The notes below the pieces were generated by a model that saw only the letters and a program-made list of their open reading frames with translations, was not told where the DNA came from and ran no database searches. Source: Halioglobus sp. (GTDB lineage: Bacteria; Pseudomonadota; Gammaproteobacteria; Pseudomonadales; Halieaceae). Taken from it: DNA of 64,000 nucleotides. The stretch's first letter is position 1. The number at the start of each line of letters is the position of its first letter. Made by a program: the position numbers and the translations under genes. The stretch spans positions 98,538 to 162,537 of the forward strand of contig JAQWNG010000029.1 in NCBI GenBank assembly GCA_029246385.1. Direction: 5' to 3'. Below are positions 25,965-33,825 of this stretch, piece by piece.

Positions 25965-26483
25965 ATGTCAGACGAGGCAATGCAGGGATACGAGGACGTT
26001 ACGCTCTACGAATTGAGTGATGAGCGTGAGAAGGAGTTAATCGAGAAGCAGATTGAATGTAATTTCGTGTGGACCAATAAAGACGGTCATGGTCTGGGTG
26101 TGATTATGAATTATGTGGCTCGTGATGGTGATATCTGGTTGACGGCAACTAGCCAGCGCGCACGGATAAAAGCGCTGCGTCGCGATCCGCGTGCTTCGGT
26201 AGTAATTTCCAGCATGGGTACAGATATGGGCCCCGGTAAGACAATAACCTACAAGGGTCGCGTCACAATTCACGATGATCAGGCGACTAAGGACTGGTTT
26301 TATCCGGCTATGGCCGAAATCATTTCTCCTTATCCTGCGCCCACCGTCTCGGCTGCGATACAGCACCTCGACACGCCGCTGCGCGTAGTGCTGCAGCTGG
26401 TACCTGAAAAAACCATTAAATTTGACGGTGACAGTATTTCGAAGACGTCCTACGAGGGCGGTATTCCCGGGCATGAACGTTAG
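25965..26483 (+). CDS. Pyridoxamine 5'-phosphate oxidase-fold (PPOX) family protein
   Basis: A 172-residue split-barrel flavin/F420-binding protein. IECNFVWTNKDGHGLGVIMNYVARDGDIWLTA, ARIKALRRDPRASVVIS and KGRVTIHDDQATKDWFYP are diagnostic of the PPOX-type F420/FMN family. It is clearly paralogous to the minus-strand protein at 28415 (shared TNKDGHG, QRARxKAL, RDPR, TKDWFYP, PEKTI). AGGAG lies before ATG 25965. Substrate and cofactor are unknown. With the LLM enzyme it raises the question of F420 use in this organism. Confidence 0.82.
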   Translation: MSDEAMQGYEDVTLYELSDEREKELIEKQIECNFVWTNKDGHGLGVIMNYVARDGDIWLTATSQRARIKALRRDPRASVVISSMGTDMGPGKTITYKGRVTIHDDQATKDWFYPAMAEIISPYPAPTVSAAIQHLDTPLRVVLQLVPEKTIKFDGDSISKTSYEGGIPGHER

Positions 26484-26619
26484 CGCAGATAGACGTTTTG
26501 GGTGTTTATTCCCGCCGCGACGTATTCCCAGGCTTTCCTATGATATTTTACTCAGCACCCACAAGGCTGGCCTGTGGTGCAATAGTGTTTAATCGAGTAA
26601 ATTAATACCGGGTGACGGA

Positions 26620-26631
26620 GAAACTGGTTTC
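26620..26631. promoter_or_regulatory. PsrA-like palindrome before the acyl-CoA dehydrogenase
   Basis: GAAACTGGTTTC (extending to AGAAAC-TG-GTTTCT, 26619-26632) fits the remembered PsrA consensus (G/C)AAAC-N2-4-GTTT(G/C). It lies 30 bases before ATG 26662 of an acyl-CoA dehydrogenase. No psrA gene is in the window, so the match is by motif only. Confidence 0.4.
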
Positions 26632-26661
26632 TTCGGCAGAGCCATAGGAGCATCACATATT

Positions 26662-27891
26662 ATGTCAATCGACTTCACGTTCAGCCCCGAAGTGGAGCAA
26701 GCGCGTATCACGATCCGGGAGTTCCTGCATGATACGGTAAAAGCCCGCTACGACCGATTAAGCGCTGACAAGGATAGTCAGCGAGAGGATTGGTCCAATC
26801 TGATCAAGGAGTTGCGGCAGGAAGCAAAAGCAAAGGGGTTCTGGTTACCTCATATGCCACAGTCAGTCGGCGGTATGGGCCTTGGGGTCACGGCTCTTGC
26901 TGCTGTCTCTGCTGAAGCGGCGAAAGTGCCTTACGGTCCTTATATCATGAATGGGCACGCGCCGGATGAGGGCAATATGCATACTCTGCATCATTTTGCG
27001 ACCGAGTATCAGCGCGAACAGTATCTGAACCCGCTATTGGAAGGAGATATTCGCTCTTGCTTTTCGATGACGGAGCCTGAAGTCGCCGGGTCTGACCCTA
27101 CGCTCATCCAGACGACGGCGGTAGAGGATGGAGACGACTGGGTGATCAATGGACATAAGTGGTTTACGTCCGGTGCGCGAGGCGCTAGCTTTGCGATCGT
27201 GATTGCCCGCACCGACCCTGATGCAGAGATTCCGCAGGCGCGTAACTCGGCTTTTATCGTTGACTGTGACTCGCCAGGATTTGAGCTTGTTCGTGATATA
27301 GAAACAATGTCGGGCAGCCATAATCACTGCGAAATTTTGTACAAAAATGTCCGTGTTCCCAAGGTCAATTTGCTGGGGGAGCGTGGCGGTGGCCATAAAC
27401 TTGGGCAGGTTAGATTGGGGCCGGCTCGCTTGGCGCATTGTATGCGCTGGTTGGGCGAAATTGAAATGGCACTCGAGATGTTGATCGATAGGGCGCAGCA
27501 TCGTTTCGCTCATGGTTCGTTGCTCAGCGAAAAACAGAGCATTCAATGGATGATGTCTGACAGCGCCATGGAGCTATATGCGTCCAAGCTGATGGTCTTA
27601 CATGCCGCCTATAAAATTGAAAATGGTATGGATTTCAAACAGGAAGTCTCTATGGCGAAGCATCACGTGGCAAATACCTTGTGGAAAGTTTGCGACCGTG
27701 CAGTGCAGGTTCACGGTGCATTAGGCTATTCAAAAGACTCCCCTCTGCCTGCTATGTTGCAACAGGCTCGTTGGGCGCGACTGGCTGATGGGGCGGATGA
27801 GGTACATCAGATGCGTATCGCAGATCTGTTAATGAAAGCATACAATGATACGGGTTCTGTCAATGCGGGTGTCGGAGCCCTACCGCTGTGA
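26662..27891 (+). CDS. Acyl-CoA dehydrogenase (ACAD10/11-like)
   Basis: A 409-residue acyl-CoA dehydrogenase. Family marks are FSMTEPEVAGSDPTLIQTTA, WFTSGARGASFAIVIART, RLGPARLAHCMRWLG and QVHGALGYSKDSPL. The GPARLAHCMRW segment and the C-terminal dehydrogenase end resemble the ACAD10/11 group, whose members act on hydroxylated or branched acyl-CoAs, though many bacterial members are uncharacterised. AGGAG precedes ATG 26662. The PsrA-like palindrome and a 178-base gap upstream suggest its own promoter in addition to read-through from the operon. Confidence 0.9.
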   Translation: MSIDFTFSPEVEQARITIREFLHDTVKARYDRLSADKDSQREDWSNLIKELRQEAKAKGFWLPHMPQSVGGMGLGVTALAAVSAEAAKVPYGPYIMNGHAPDEGNMHTLHHFATEYQREQYLNPLLEGDIRSCFSMTEPEVAGSDPTLIQTTAVEDGDDWVINGHKWFTSGARGASFAIVIARTDPDAEIPQARNSAFIVDCDSPGFELVRDIETMSGSHNHCEILYKNVRVPKVNLLGERGGGHKLGQVRLGPARLAHCMRWLGEIEMALEMLIDRAQHRFAHGSLLSEKQSIQWMMSDSAMELYASKLMVLHAAYKIENGMDFKQEVSMAKHHVANTLWKVCDRAVQVHGALGYSKDSPLPAMLQQARWARLADGADEVHQMRIADLLMKAYNDTGSVNAGVGALPL

Positions 27892-27966
27892 GCATTGCGA
27901 TAAAGCGCGATATCGTCTACCACAACCTACCCCACCATAGCGTTAATTACTAAGAAGGAAGACAGT

Positions 27967-28386
27967 ATGAATAAAGATAATCCCGGATATCAGATGTCAC
28001 TCGTTTCGCGTGAGTGTCTCAAAAGTAAGGATAAACAGCGTTGGTTAGATATGTGGGCTGAGGACGGTATCATTGAGGATCCTATCGGTCCGACGGTGCT
28101 TGATCCTGATGGCAGAGGACACTCGACACCGGAGGCCAGAGAGGCATTTTATGACCGTAATATTGCCAATGCAGACATCGAATATATTATTCATGATACC
28201 TATACCGCTCATCTTGAGTGCGCCAATATTGTGACGCTTAATGTGGTGATGAATATGGACGGTAAAACCTATTCCCAGCAGGTAAACGGGGTTTTTACCT
28301 ATAGCTGCAACGAAGCAGGTAAGTTGACTGCGCTCCGTGGTTTTTGGGAGTTTGCAGAGGGTATGGCGACGTTTAAAGAGGTTTAA
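27967..28386 (+). CDS. NTF2-like (SnoaL-type) family protein
   Basis: A 139-residue NTF2-fold protein. It has RECLKSKDKQRWLDMWAEDG followed by IIEDPIGPTVLDPDG, then NADIEYIIHDTYTAHLE and a C-terminal strand pair. This is the pattern of ketosteroid-isomerase-like or cyclase-like small proteins, where a pocket Asp/Glu does the chemistry. It sits 75 bases after the acyl-CoA dehydrogenase, with AAGGAAG before the start, and is the last gene of this plus-strand run. The reaction is not known. Confidence 0.82.
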   Translation: MNKDNPGYQMSLVSRECLKSKDKQRWLDMWAEDGIIEDPIGPTVLDPDGRGHSTPEAREAFYDRNIANADIEYIIHDTYTAHLECANIVTLNVVMNMDGKTYSQQVNGVFTYSCNEAGKLTALRGFWEFAEGMATFKEV

Positions 28387-28414
28387 GCGGTCAATGTTGT
28401 GCCTTGGATGATCA

Positions 28415-28915
28415 CTATTTTATCGCCTCGCTGGTGGTGTCGCGCATTACGCCGCCATCAAAGCTAATAGTCTTCTCTGGCACCACCTCTATAATAATCC
28501 GTGCTGGGGTGTCCAGAAATGCGACAAAAGCCTCGGGTGTTGGTGCGGGACTGTTAGCGCGGCGGGCGAAATCCGGATAGAACCAGTCTTTGGTCTCTTG
28601 ATCAGTGTGCAGCACAGCGTGGCCTTTGAAAGTGATAGACTGACTTACTTCGTCATCAATTCCCGCGCTCGAAATTACTACCGAGCAGCGCGGGTCGCGG
28701 GCGAGCGCCTTCATGCGCGCCCGTTGCTCGGTTGCCGTGCACCAGATGCGATTATTACGCCAGATATAACTCATGGTAACGCCCATTCCGTGGCCGTCTT
28801 TGTTGGTCCAGATAAAGGTCAGCTCATTTTGTGTCAGTAGCAAATGCTCTTGTTTTTCTGCCGCAAGGCCATACATGGTGACGTCGTCATAGTTTTCGAC
28901 ATTGTCGTTTGTCAT
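28415..28915 (-). CDS. PPOX-fold (F420/FMN-type) family protein
   Basis: A 166-residue paralogue of the protein at 25965. Shared stretches are TNKDGHGMGVTMSYI, EQRARMKALARDPRCSVVIS, ETKDWFYPDF and a C-terminal PEKTISFDGG. It is the only minus-strand gene between 14.4 and 30.4 kb, and its start faces the SDR gene at 29061. The promoter region between them holds palindrome D, the best copy of the regional site. It may act on the same compound as its paralogue or supply a redox partner; nothing in the sequence decides. Confidence 0.82.
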   Translation of the reverse strand: MTNDNVENYDDVTMYGLAAEKQEHLLLTQNELTFIWTNKDGHGMGVTMSYIWRNNRIWCTATEQRARMKALARDPRCSVVISSAGIDDEVSQSITFKGHAVLHTDQETKDWFYPDFARRANSPAPTPEAFVAFLDTPARIIIEVVPEKTISFDGGVMRDTTSEAIK

Positions 28916-28944
28916 AGATTGATGCTCCGAGCATTATTTTTAAT

Positions 28945-28962
28945 AAACAGTACGTTCTGTTT
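28945..28962. promoter_or_regulatory. Operator-like palindrome, copy D
   Basis: AAACAGTACGTTCTGTTT has perfect 6-base arms (AAACAG/CTGTTT) and an ACGT centre. It lies between the divergent PPOX gene and the SDR at 29061. It is the cleanest of four sites (others at 4266, 11535, 14436) with the same spacing. Confidence 0.6.
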
Positions 28963-29060
28963 GTTTTATGATAGATTATCATACTGTTAAACTAGTTCAA
29001 GCGCGAAATGTCAGATTCTGACCAGCGCAAGCAGTCTAAATCGAGGGAGGGCGTGTTTTT

Positions 29061-29828
29061 ATGGGTCGGGTAGCGGGTAAAGTTGCGATCATTACCGGGG
29101 GGGCATCAGGCCTGGGTTTAGCATCCGCCTGTCGCCTTGCCGAAGAGGGGGCGACGGTGGTTATCGCCGACATCAGTCTTGAACAGGGACAGGCTGTCGT
29201 CGGAGAAATCGCCGGTGCTCGCTTTGAGCATTTGGATGTGACGCAGGAGGCAAACTGGATCGGGCTGATTGACAAGGTTGTTGCCGAATTTGGACGTCTC
29301 GATATTCTACTCAATTGTGCCGGTATCGTGCGCCTCGCGAGTATCGAGGATACCAGCGAAGCGATGTGGCGCGAGATTAACGCAGTGGGCACCGATGGAA
29401 CCTTTTTTGGTTGTAAGCACGCGCTGCGGGTCATGAAGGTGGTCGGCGCCGGATCCATTATCAATATGTGTTCGACAGCAAGTATTCAGGGCGGCCCGAT
29501 GATCTTTGCCTATGCTGCCTCTAAGAGCGCGATTCGGGGAATGACAAAGTCTGTTGCCGTACTCAGTGCACAAAGCGGCTACGGGGTGCGGTGTAATTCT
29601 ATTCACCCTGGAAATATGCGCACTCCCATGTTAGAGGGAATGAAAGAGATCGTAATGGAAAATGATCCCGAAGCGGCCGCAGCCATGGACAATATTTGGG
29701 TTGGCGAACCTGTCGATGTGGCAAATTTAGTCCTTTTCCTTGCTTCTGACGAGTCTGTTGCTGTAAACGGTGCTGCTATGGTCGTCGATAACACAACAAC
29801 TATTACCGAAGGTGTTGTACCTCATTAA
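29061..29828 (+). CDS. SDR family NAD(P)-dependent oxidoreductase
   Basis: A 255-residue classical short-chain dehydrogenase. It has TGGASGLGLASACRLAEEGA, DVTQEANWI, LLNCAGIV, SIINMCSTASIQGG (catalytic Ser), YAASKSAIRG (Tyr/Lys) and a C-terminal NGAAMVVDNTTTITEG. GGGAGG lies before ATG 29061. It is the first gene of a short transcript with the NTF2-like protein at 29845 and has palindrome D upstream, divergent from the PPOX gene. It resembles 3-alpha-hydroxysteroid/cyclohexanol-type dehydrogenases in overall sequence, but the substrate is open. Confidence 0.88.
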   Translation: MGRVAGKVAIITGGASGLGLASACRLAEEGATVVIADISLEQGQAVVGEIAGARFEHLDVTQEANWIGLIDKVVAEFGRLDILLNCAGIVRLASIEDTSEAMWREINAVGTDGTFFGCKHALRVMKVVGAGSIINMCSTASIQGGPMIFAYAASKSAIRGMTKSVAVLSAQSGYGVRCNSIHPGNMRTPMLEGMKEIVMENDPEAAAAMDNIWVGEPVDVANLVLFLASDESVAVNGAAMVVDNTTTITEGVVPH

Positions 29829-29844
29829 AAGGCAGGGCCCAACA

Positions 29845-30357
29845 ATGTTGAGTGTGGAGAAAAACCTATTGACCCGAAATGCCCTGATTGATAACTACAA
29901 TCAGTATGCGCAGGGGTTAGACACGAAAGACTGGCTAATGGTGCGTGACTGTTTTGCTGACGAGGTGTTGATCGATTATGGCGATCTCAGTGCGGCTACC
30001 GGTGATGCTGCAGTCCCGCGGCAAGCTGATGATTGGGTAAAGCATCTACAGAGTGTGATTAATGGCTTTGATATTACGCAGCATATGATTACTAATCACC
30101 GCTGTGCTATCTCAGACGCTCAGGTGAGTTGTCGCGCCTACCTCTCTGCCGACCATGTTATATTTGCAAATATGGACGTTCCCATCGTCGCAGATAATGA
30201 TGTGATCACCGTTGTGGGAGAATATAACAATTACTACATTGAAGTCGACGGCGACTGGAAAATCTGCAAATCTGAGTTGGTGGTACATTGGTCGCATGGA
30301 AATGCCGAACTATTTGTAGCGGCAACAAAGCGTGCGCTGGCACAACTTGGCGGTTAA
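29845..30357 (+). CDS. NTF2-like (SnoaL_4-type) family protein
   Basis: A 170-residue NTF2-fold protein. It has NALIDNYNQYAQGLDTKDWL, VRDCFADEVLIDYGDLSA, MITNHRCAISDAQVSCRAYL and a final helix. Members with this layout are often grouped with ring-hydroxylating dioxygenase beta subunits and limonene-hydroxide-like isomerases. It could therefore be a small subunit or isomerase of the pathway, though it is not adjacent to the Rieske gene. I start at ATG 29845, preceded by AAGGCAGGG. A longer frame from 29770 overlaps the SDR end and has no supporting ribosome site. Confidence 0.82.
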   Translation: MLSVEKNLLTRNALIDNYNQYAQGLDTKDWLMVRDCFADEVLIDYGDLSAATGDAAVPRQADDWVKHLQSVINGFDITQHMITNHRCAISDAQVSCRAYLSADHVIFANMDVPIVADNDVITVVGEYNNYYIEVDGDWKICKSELVVHWSHGNAELFVAATKRALAQLGG

Positions 30358-30430
30358 AAATAGTGTCAATGCTAATAGAGGGGCAGCGTGCTGTTAGTTT
30401 GGTATCGATGTGTTTCTGTGATGCTTTAAT

Positions 30431-31801
30431 CTATGGCACACTTTTCCCAGGTGAGGGAAGACGGACGGATATCCTCAGCCCTGTATCGGTATTGTTTGCC
30501 GTCACTTTGCCACCGTGTTGCAGTAGCGCACGTTTTGCGATGGTAAGGCCTAGGCCATGGCCGCCTGACTCGCGTGAGCGAGCAGAGTCTAGACGATAAA
30601 ATTCGCTAAATATTCTATTCAACTCGTTTTCGGGCACGCCTTGGCCTTGGTCGTCAACCATTACTAGGTAGCCATCGTGGATTGAAGTAATGGAAACTTT
30701 CACCTCAGAGTTTTTTGTTGTGTGCTGCAGTGCGTTACGCAGGATGTTATCAAAACTTTTGTGCAGTAAATCTTCGAAGCTATCGACATCCGCGCGTTCG
30801 GTATCTGTATTGAAGGTGAAATATTTGCCTGTTCCCTGTGCTTCAAAATTTGCATCGGCGCACAGCTGTCTCAAAAGTGTGACAAGGTCTATCCGGACGT
30901 CCAATGTGACATCCTGCATCTGACTGGAAAGTAGCTGACTGATAAGGTCTTCCAGGCGTTCAGTTTCTTGCTCGATGCGCTGTAAATATTCAAATCGTTG
31001 GTCAGGTTTCTCTTGTGCCAGCGCTAGGGCCACACGCAGTCGTGCTAGCGGCGATCGTAGTTCATGGGAGACGTCACCCAATAGGCGTTTCTGTGTTTCA
31101 ATTCGTTCCTGTAGCTGTTTCGCCATGGTGTTGAAGTCGCGGGCTAATTCATCCGTTTCGTCACCACCGCGGTCGCGGACCTGCAATCTTGTGCCCAGAT
31201 CGCCAGTGGCCAGTCTCCGCGATGCCAATTGTAAATCCTTTAGTCGGCCGGTCATTAACCTCGAAAGACTGAAACAAATTACCCCGCTAATCAATACGGC
31301 GAGACTGATGCGCAGCCATAGGCTAGTCGATAAAGTATTCACGATGAGTCTGCGATGCTGGGGGAACTTAAACACCGCCGTCAGCGCACCTGCGTCTTGA
31401 CGATATATGGGAATGGCTGACAGGCCATTCTTTGATTTTCGTGGCAGTGACTTGCGGGGTACAGCACGTAATTCGCGCGAGATCTCGGCTATGCTTTGAG
31501 GGACCTCACGTCCCAGAAGATCGCTGCCGTCTCGTGTCAAAAGATAGATCTGTATGTCATGCACTCTGCGGATTTTTGCAAGATTTTTGGTCAAGGCTGC
31601 GAGGTTAAGGTTCTCGAGATTATAAAGGGTGCGTAACATAAAGCGGTTTGGTGCAGTGGCGGGATCACGATCAGAAAACCTCGGCCCCGGAGGCTGGGAT
31701 TCGAAGTAATTAGAGGTGAGCTGCCAGCTTCCCAGTATTATTATGGTGACAAGCCAAAAGGCCATGAAAAGCTTAGCGAATAGACTGCCCCGTAATTTCA
31801 C
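30431..31801 (-). CDS. cpxA: Sensor histidine kinase, CpxA-like
   Basis: A 456-residue inner-membrane sensor kinase. It has one membrane helix at about residues 7-27 (LFMAFWLVTIIILGS) and a periplasmic sensor region. A second helix lies near residue 160-180 (LWLRISLAVLISGVICFSL), followed by HAMP (LMTGRLKDLQLASRRLATGD). The phospho-acceptor His is in LGDVSHELRSPLARLRVAL. The ATP domain has N-box FDNILRNALQHT and G-boxes VDDQGQGVP and GHGLGLTIAKR. Layout, partner regulator and the CpxR-type box upstream favour CpxA, the envelope-stress sensor. The start is a GTG two bases after the regulator's stop, with AGAGGA in the regulator's end, so translation is coupled. Confidence 0.87.
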   Translation of the reverse strand: MKLRGSLFAKLFMAFWLVTIIILGSWQLTSNYFESQPPGPRFSDRDPATAPNRFMLRTLYNLENLNLAALTKNLAKIRRVHDIQIYLLTRDGSDLLGREVPQSIAEISRELRAVPRKSLPRKSKNGLSAIPIYRQDAGALTAVFKFPQHRRLIVNTLSTSLWLRISLAVLISGVICFSLSRLMTGRLKDLQLASRRLATGDLGTRLQVRDRGGDETDELARDFNTMAKQLQERIETQKRLLGDVSHELRSPLARLRVALALAQEKPDQRFEYLQRIEQETERLEDLISQLLSSQMQDVTLDVRIDLVTLLRQLCADANFEAQGTGKYFTFNTDTERADVDSFEDLLHKSFDNILRNALQHTTKNSEVKVSITSIHDGYLVMVDDQGQGVPENELNRIFSEFYRLDSARSRESGGHGLGLTIAKRALLQHGGKVTANNTDTGLRISVRLPSPGKSVP

Positions 31802-31803
31802 TT

Positions 31804-32502
31804 TCAGATGTCCTCTGTGCTGGCCCTGAACTGATAGCCGTTGCCTCTCACGTTGACAATTAAGTCATCGCCGCCGCAGGCCGCCAGTTTTTTGCGAATT
31901 TTGCTAATATGAACATCAACGCTGCGATCGTAAGCAGAAAGCGAACGTCCCAATGCCTGCAGACTCAGCGTCTCTTTGTTCACGACTATGCCCGCGCAAT
32001 TGAGCAGCGCTAGCAGCAGATTAAATTCGGTGCTAGTGAGCCGTAGGTCGAGGCCGTCAAATGATGCGCTGCGGTTGGCTGCATTGATATGCATTTTCCC
32101 CACCGCCAGTACATTTTTAAGCTTGCCGTCCCCGGGGGGCTGCGAGCGTCGCAGAATGGCACGCAGTCTTGCTGCGAGCTCTCGTGGATTACAGGGCTTA
32201 GGTAGGTAATCATCTGCGCCTAATTCCAGTCCCAATATGCGATCAGTTTCCTCGCCTCTAGCGGTGAGCATCAGTATTGGCGTCGTAGTGTACTGCCGCA
32301 TCTGTTGCAGTAAGCCAAGCCCCTGCATGCCGGGCAGCATAACGTCGAGTACAATGGCGTCATAGCTGTGATCTTTACAGTGAATAGAGGCTTCATGACC
32401 GTCATGGATTGCGCTGGGCACAAATCCCTCGAGCAAGAGAAAGTCGCAGAGTAGCGAGCAGAGTTCCTTATCATCATCAATAATTAAGATCGTGGCGCTC
32501 AT
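31804..32502 (-). CDS. cpxR: Response regulator, CpxR-like
   Basis: A 232-residue OmpR/PhoB-type regulator. The receiver domain has the acidic DDD near residue 10, the phospho-acceptor Asp in AIVLDVMLPGM and the conserved Lys in DDYLPKPCNPREL. A winged-helix DNA-binding domain follows (LRLTSTEFNLLLALLNCAG, LGRSLSAYDRSVDVHISKI, LIVNVRGNGYQF). It would bind DNA and control envelope-stress genes when phosphorylated by the adjacent kinase. A box GTAAA-N5-GTAAA on the minus strand 85 bases upstream (32587-32601) matches the remembered CpxR site and suggests autoregulation. Confidence 0.88.
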   Translation of the reverse strand: MSATILIIDDDKELCSLLCDFLLLEGFVPSAIHDGHEASIHCKDHSYDAIVLDVMLPGMQGLGLLQQMRQYTTTPILMLTARGEETDRILGLELGADDYLPKPCNPRELAARLRAILRRSQPPGDGKLKNVLAVGKMHINAANRSASFDGLDLRLTSTEFNLLLALLNCAGIVVNKETLSLQALGRSLSAYDRSVDVHISKIRKKLAACGGDDLIVNVRGNGYQFRASTEDI

Positions 32503-32586
32503 AGAGCGGCCTCACAAAAATGGCAAATATGAGTGTGACAACCTTGGCGAGTTTTGTCACCTGAGTTTGCGCCCAGCGATACCGCT

Positions 32587-32601
32587 TTTACATATCTTTA
32601 C
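32587..32601 (-). promoter_or_regulatory. CpxR-type binding box
   Basis: On the minus strand the sequence is GTAAAGATATGTAAA, two GTAAA repeats in tandem with a 5-base gap, as in the E. coli CpxR consensus. It lies 85 bases before the cpxR-like start at 32502, a fitting position for autoregulation. The rest of 32503-32799 has no gene; a GTGCC-N7-GGCAC inverted repeat lies near 32730-32750. Confidence 0.55.
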
Positions 32602-32799
32602 GCATTAAAGTGTATGCGGCGCCGATGTTGATCTGCGTTGTGTAATGGGTAATCAAACCTGATTTCTTTGGGGATCTTGCCCTGAGCATATAAAAAAAAC
32701 TAAGAATAGATTTTGATACCAGCTTACAAACTGTGCCACCATAAGGCACCACTCTAGATTGCTGCCGCAACCCGTAAAATCAAATATCAGGATGACCTC

Positions 32800-33585
32800 A
32801 TGATCGATCAACTATTCTCAATGCAGGACAAGACTTGCGTTATCACCGGCGGCTCTCGAGGACTAGGCTACGCGATTGCCCGGGCATTTTTTGCCGCTGG
32901 GGCGAAACGTATTTATATTACTGCGCGTAAAGCACAAGCGTGTGAGCAGGCCGCCGCCGAGTTGTCCAAAATTGCAGAGACAGGAGATTGTATAGCACTG
33001 CCCGGCGACATCAGTAACATGGAAGAAGTAACCCGCTTGGTCTCTGTGCTTGAGAAAAAGGAGACCCATATCGATGTGTTGGTGAATAATGCGGGTGTGG
33101 GCTGGCTAGCTCCTTTGGACGAATTTCCCGAAAAAGGCTGGGACAAGGTTATGGATCTAAACGTCAAAACGCCTTTCTTTCTCACTCAGGCAATGCTTCC
33201 ACTGCTCAGCAAAAATGCGACAGCCGCTAGTACGGCGAGTGTGATCAATATTGGCTCTATTTCGGGTATCATGGGGCGCACGGACACGTTTAGTTACGCT
33301 CCAAGTAAAGCCGCTATCCATCAGATGACACGCAACCTCAGCGTGGCTTTAGCTGAGCAGAATATTCGCGTGAATGCGATTGCGCCGGGGCGGTTTCATA
33401 CACGCATGACAGAGTACGCCAGCAGCGATACTGCGGCTTATGAGGCAGAGATCAAGGCGATACCGTTGCATCGGTGGGGGTCAGATTCCGATATTATGGG
33501 CGTTGCACTCATGCTGGCTAGTCCAGCGGGAGCCTTTATTACCGGTCAAATTATCGCTGTCGATGGCGGCACGACACTGTGTTGA
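32800..33585 (+). CDS. SDR family oxidoreductase, RhlG-like
   Basis: A 261-residue classical short-chain dehydrogenase. It has TGGSRGLGYAIARAFFAAGA, VLVNNAGVGW, VINIGSISGIMG (Ser), SYAPSKAAIHQM (Tyr/Lys) and ITGQIIAVDGGTTLC. Overall it most resembles RhlG and related 3-oxoacyl reductases or gluconate-5-dehydrogenase-type SDRs. It stands alone, divergent from the cpxR-like gene, with no neighbour in its direction until 33826. The role is therefore less clearly tied to the catabolic region. Confidence 0.87.
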   Translation: MIDQLFSMQDKTCVITGGSRGLGYAIARAFFAAGAKRIYITARKAQACEQAAAELSKIAETGDCIALPGDISNMEEVTRLVSVLEKKETHIDVLVNNAGVGWLAPLDEFPEKGWDKVMDLNVKTPFFLTQAMLPLLSKNATAASTASVINIGSISGIMGRTDTFSYAPSKAAIHQMTRNLSVALAEQNIRVNAIAPGRFHTRMTEYASSDTAAYEAEIKAIPLHRWGSDSDIMGVALMLASPAGAFITGQIIAVDGGTTLC

Positions 33586-33825
33586 AAAGTCAGTAGCGAG
33601 TAAAATTTGATCCCAGTCGATACGGCTAAACATGAATCTCTTTATGCGCCAGCCATTTTGCTTCGAATCTTCTAAAGGGGCTACCGCGACGCATAGAGCG
33701 TTGCTACAAAGCGTAGACGTTACGTCGTTGATTTTATATGACTATTGCTGTCCAATGGAACACAATGCAAATGCAAATAACGGACTAAGTCGGCTGTTAG
33801 TTCAGTACCCTCACCGAGCGACCAT

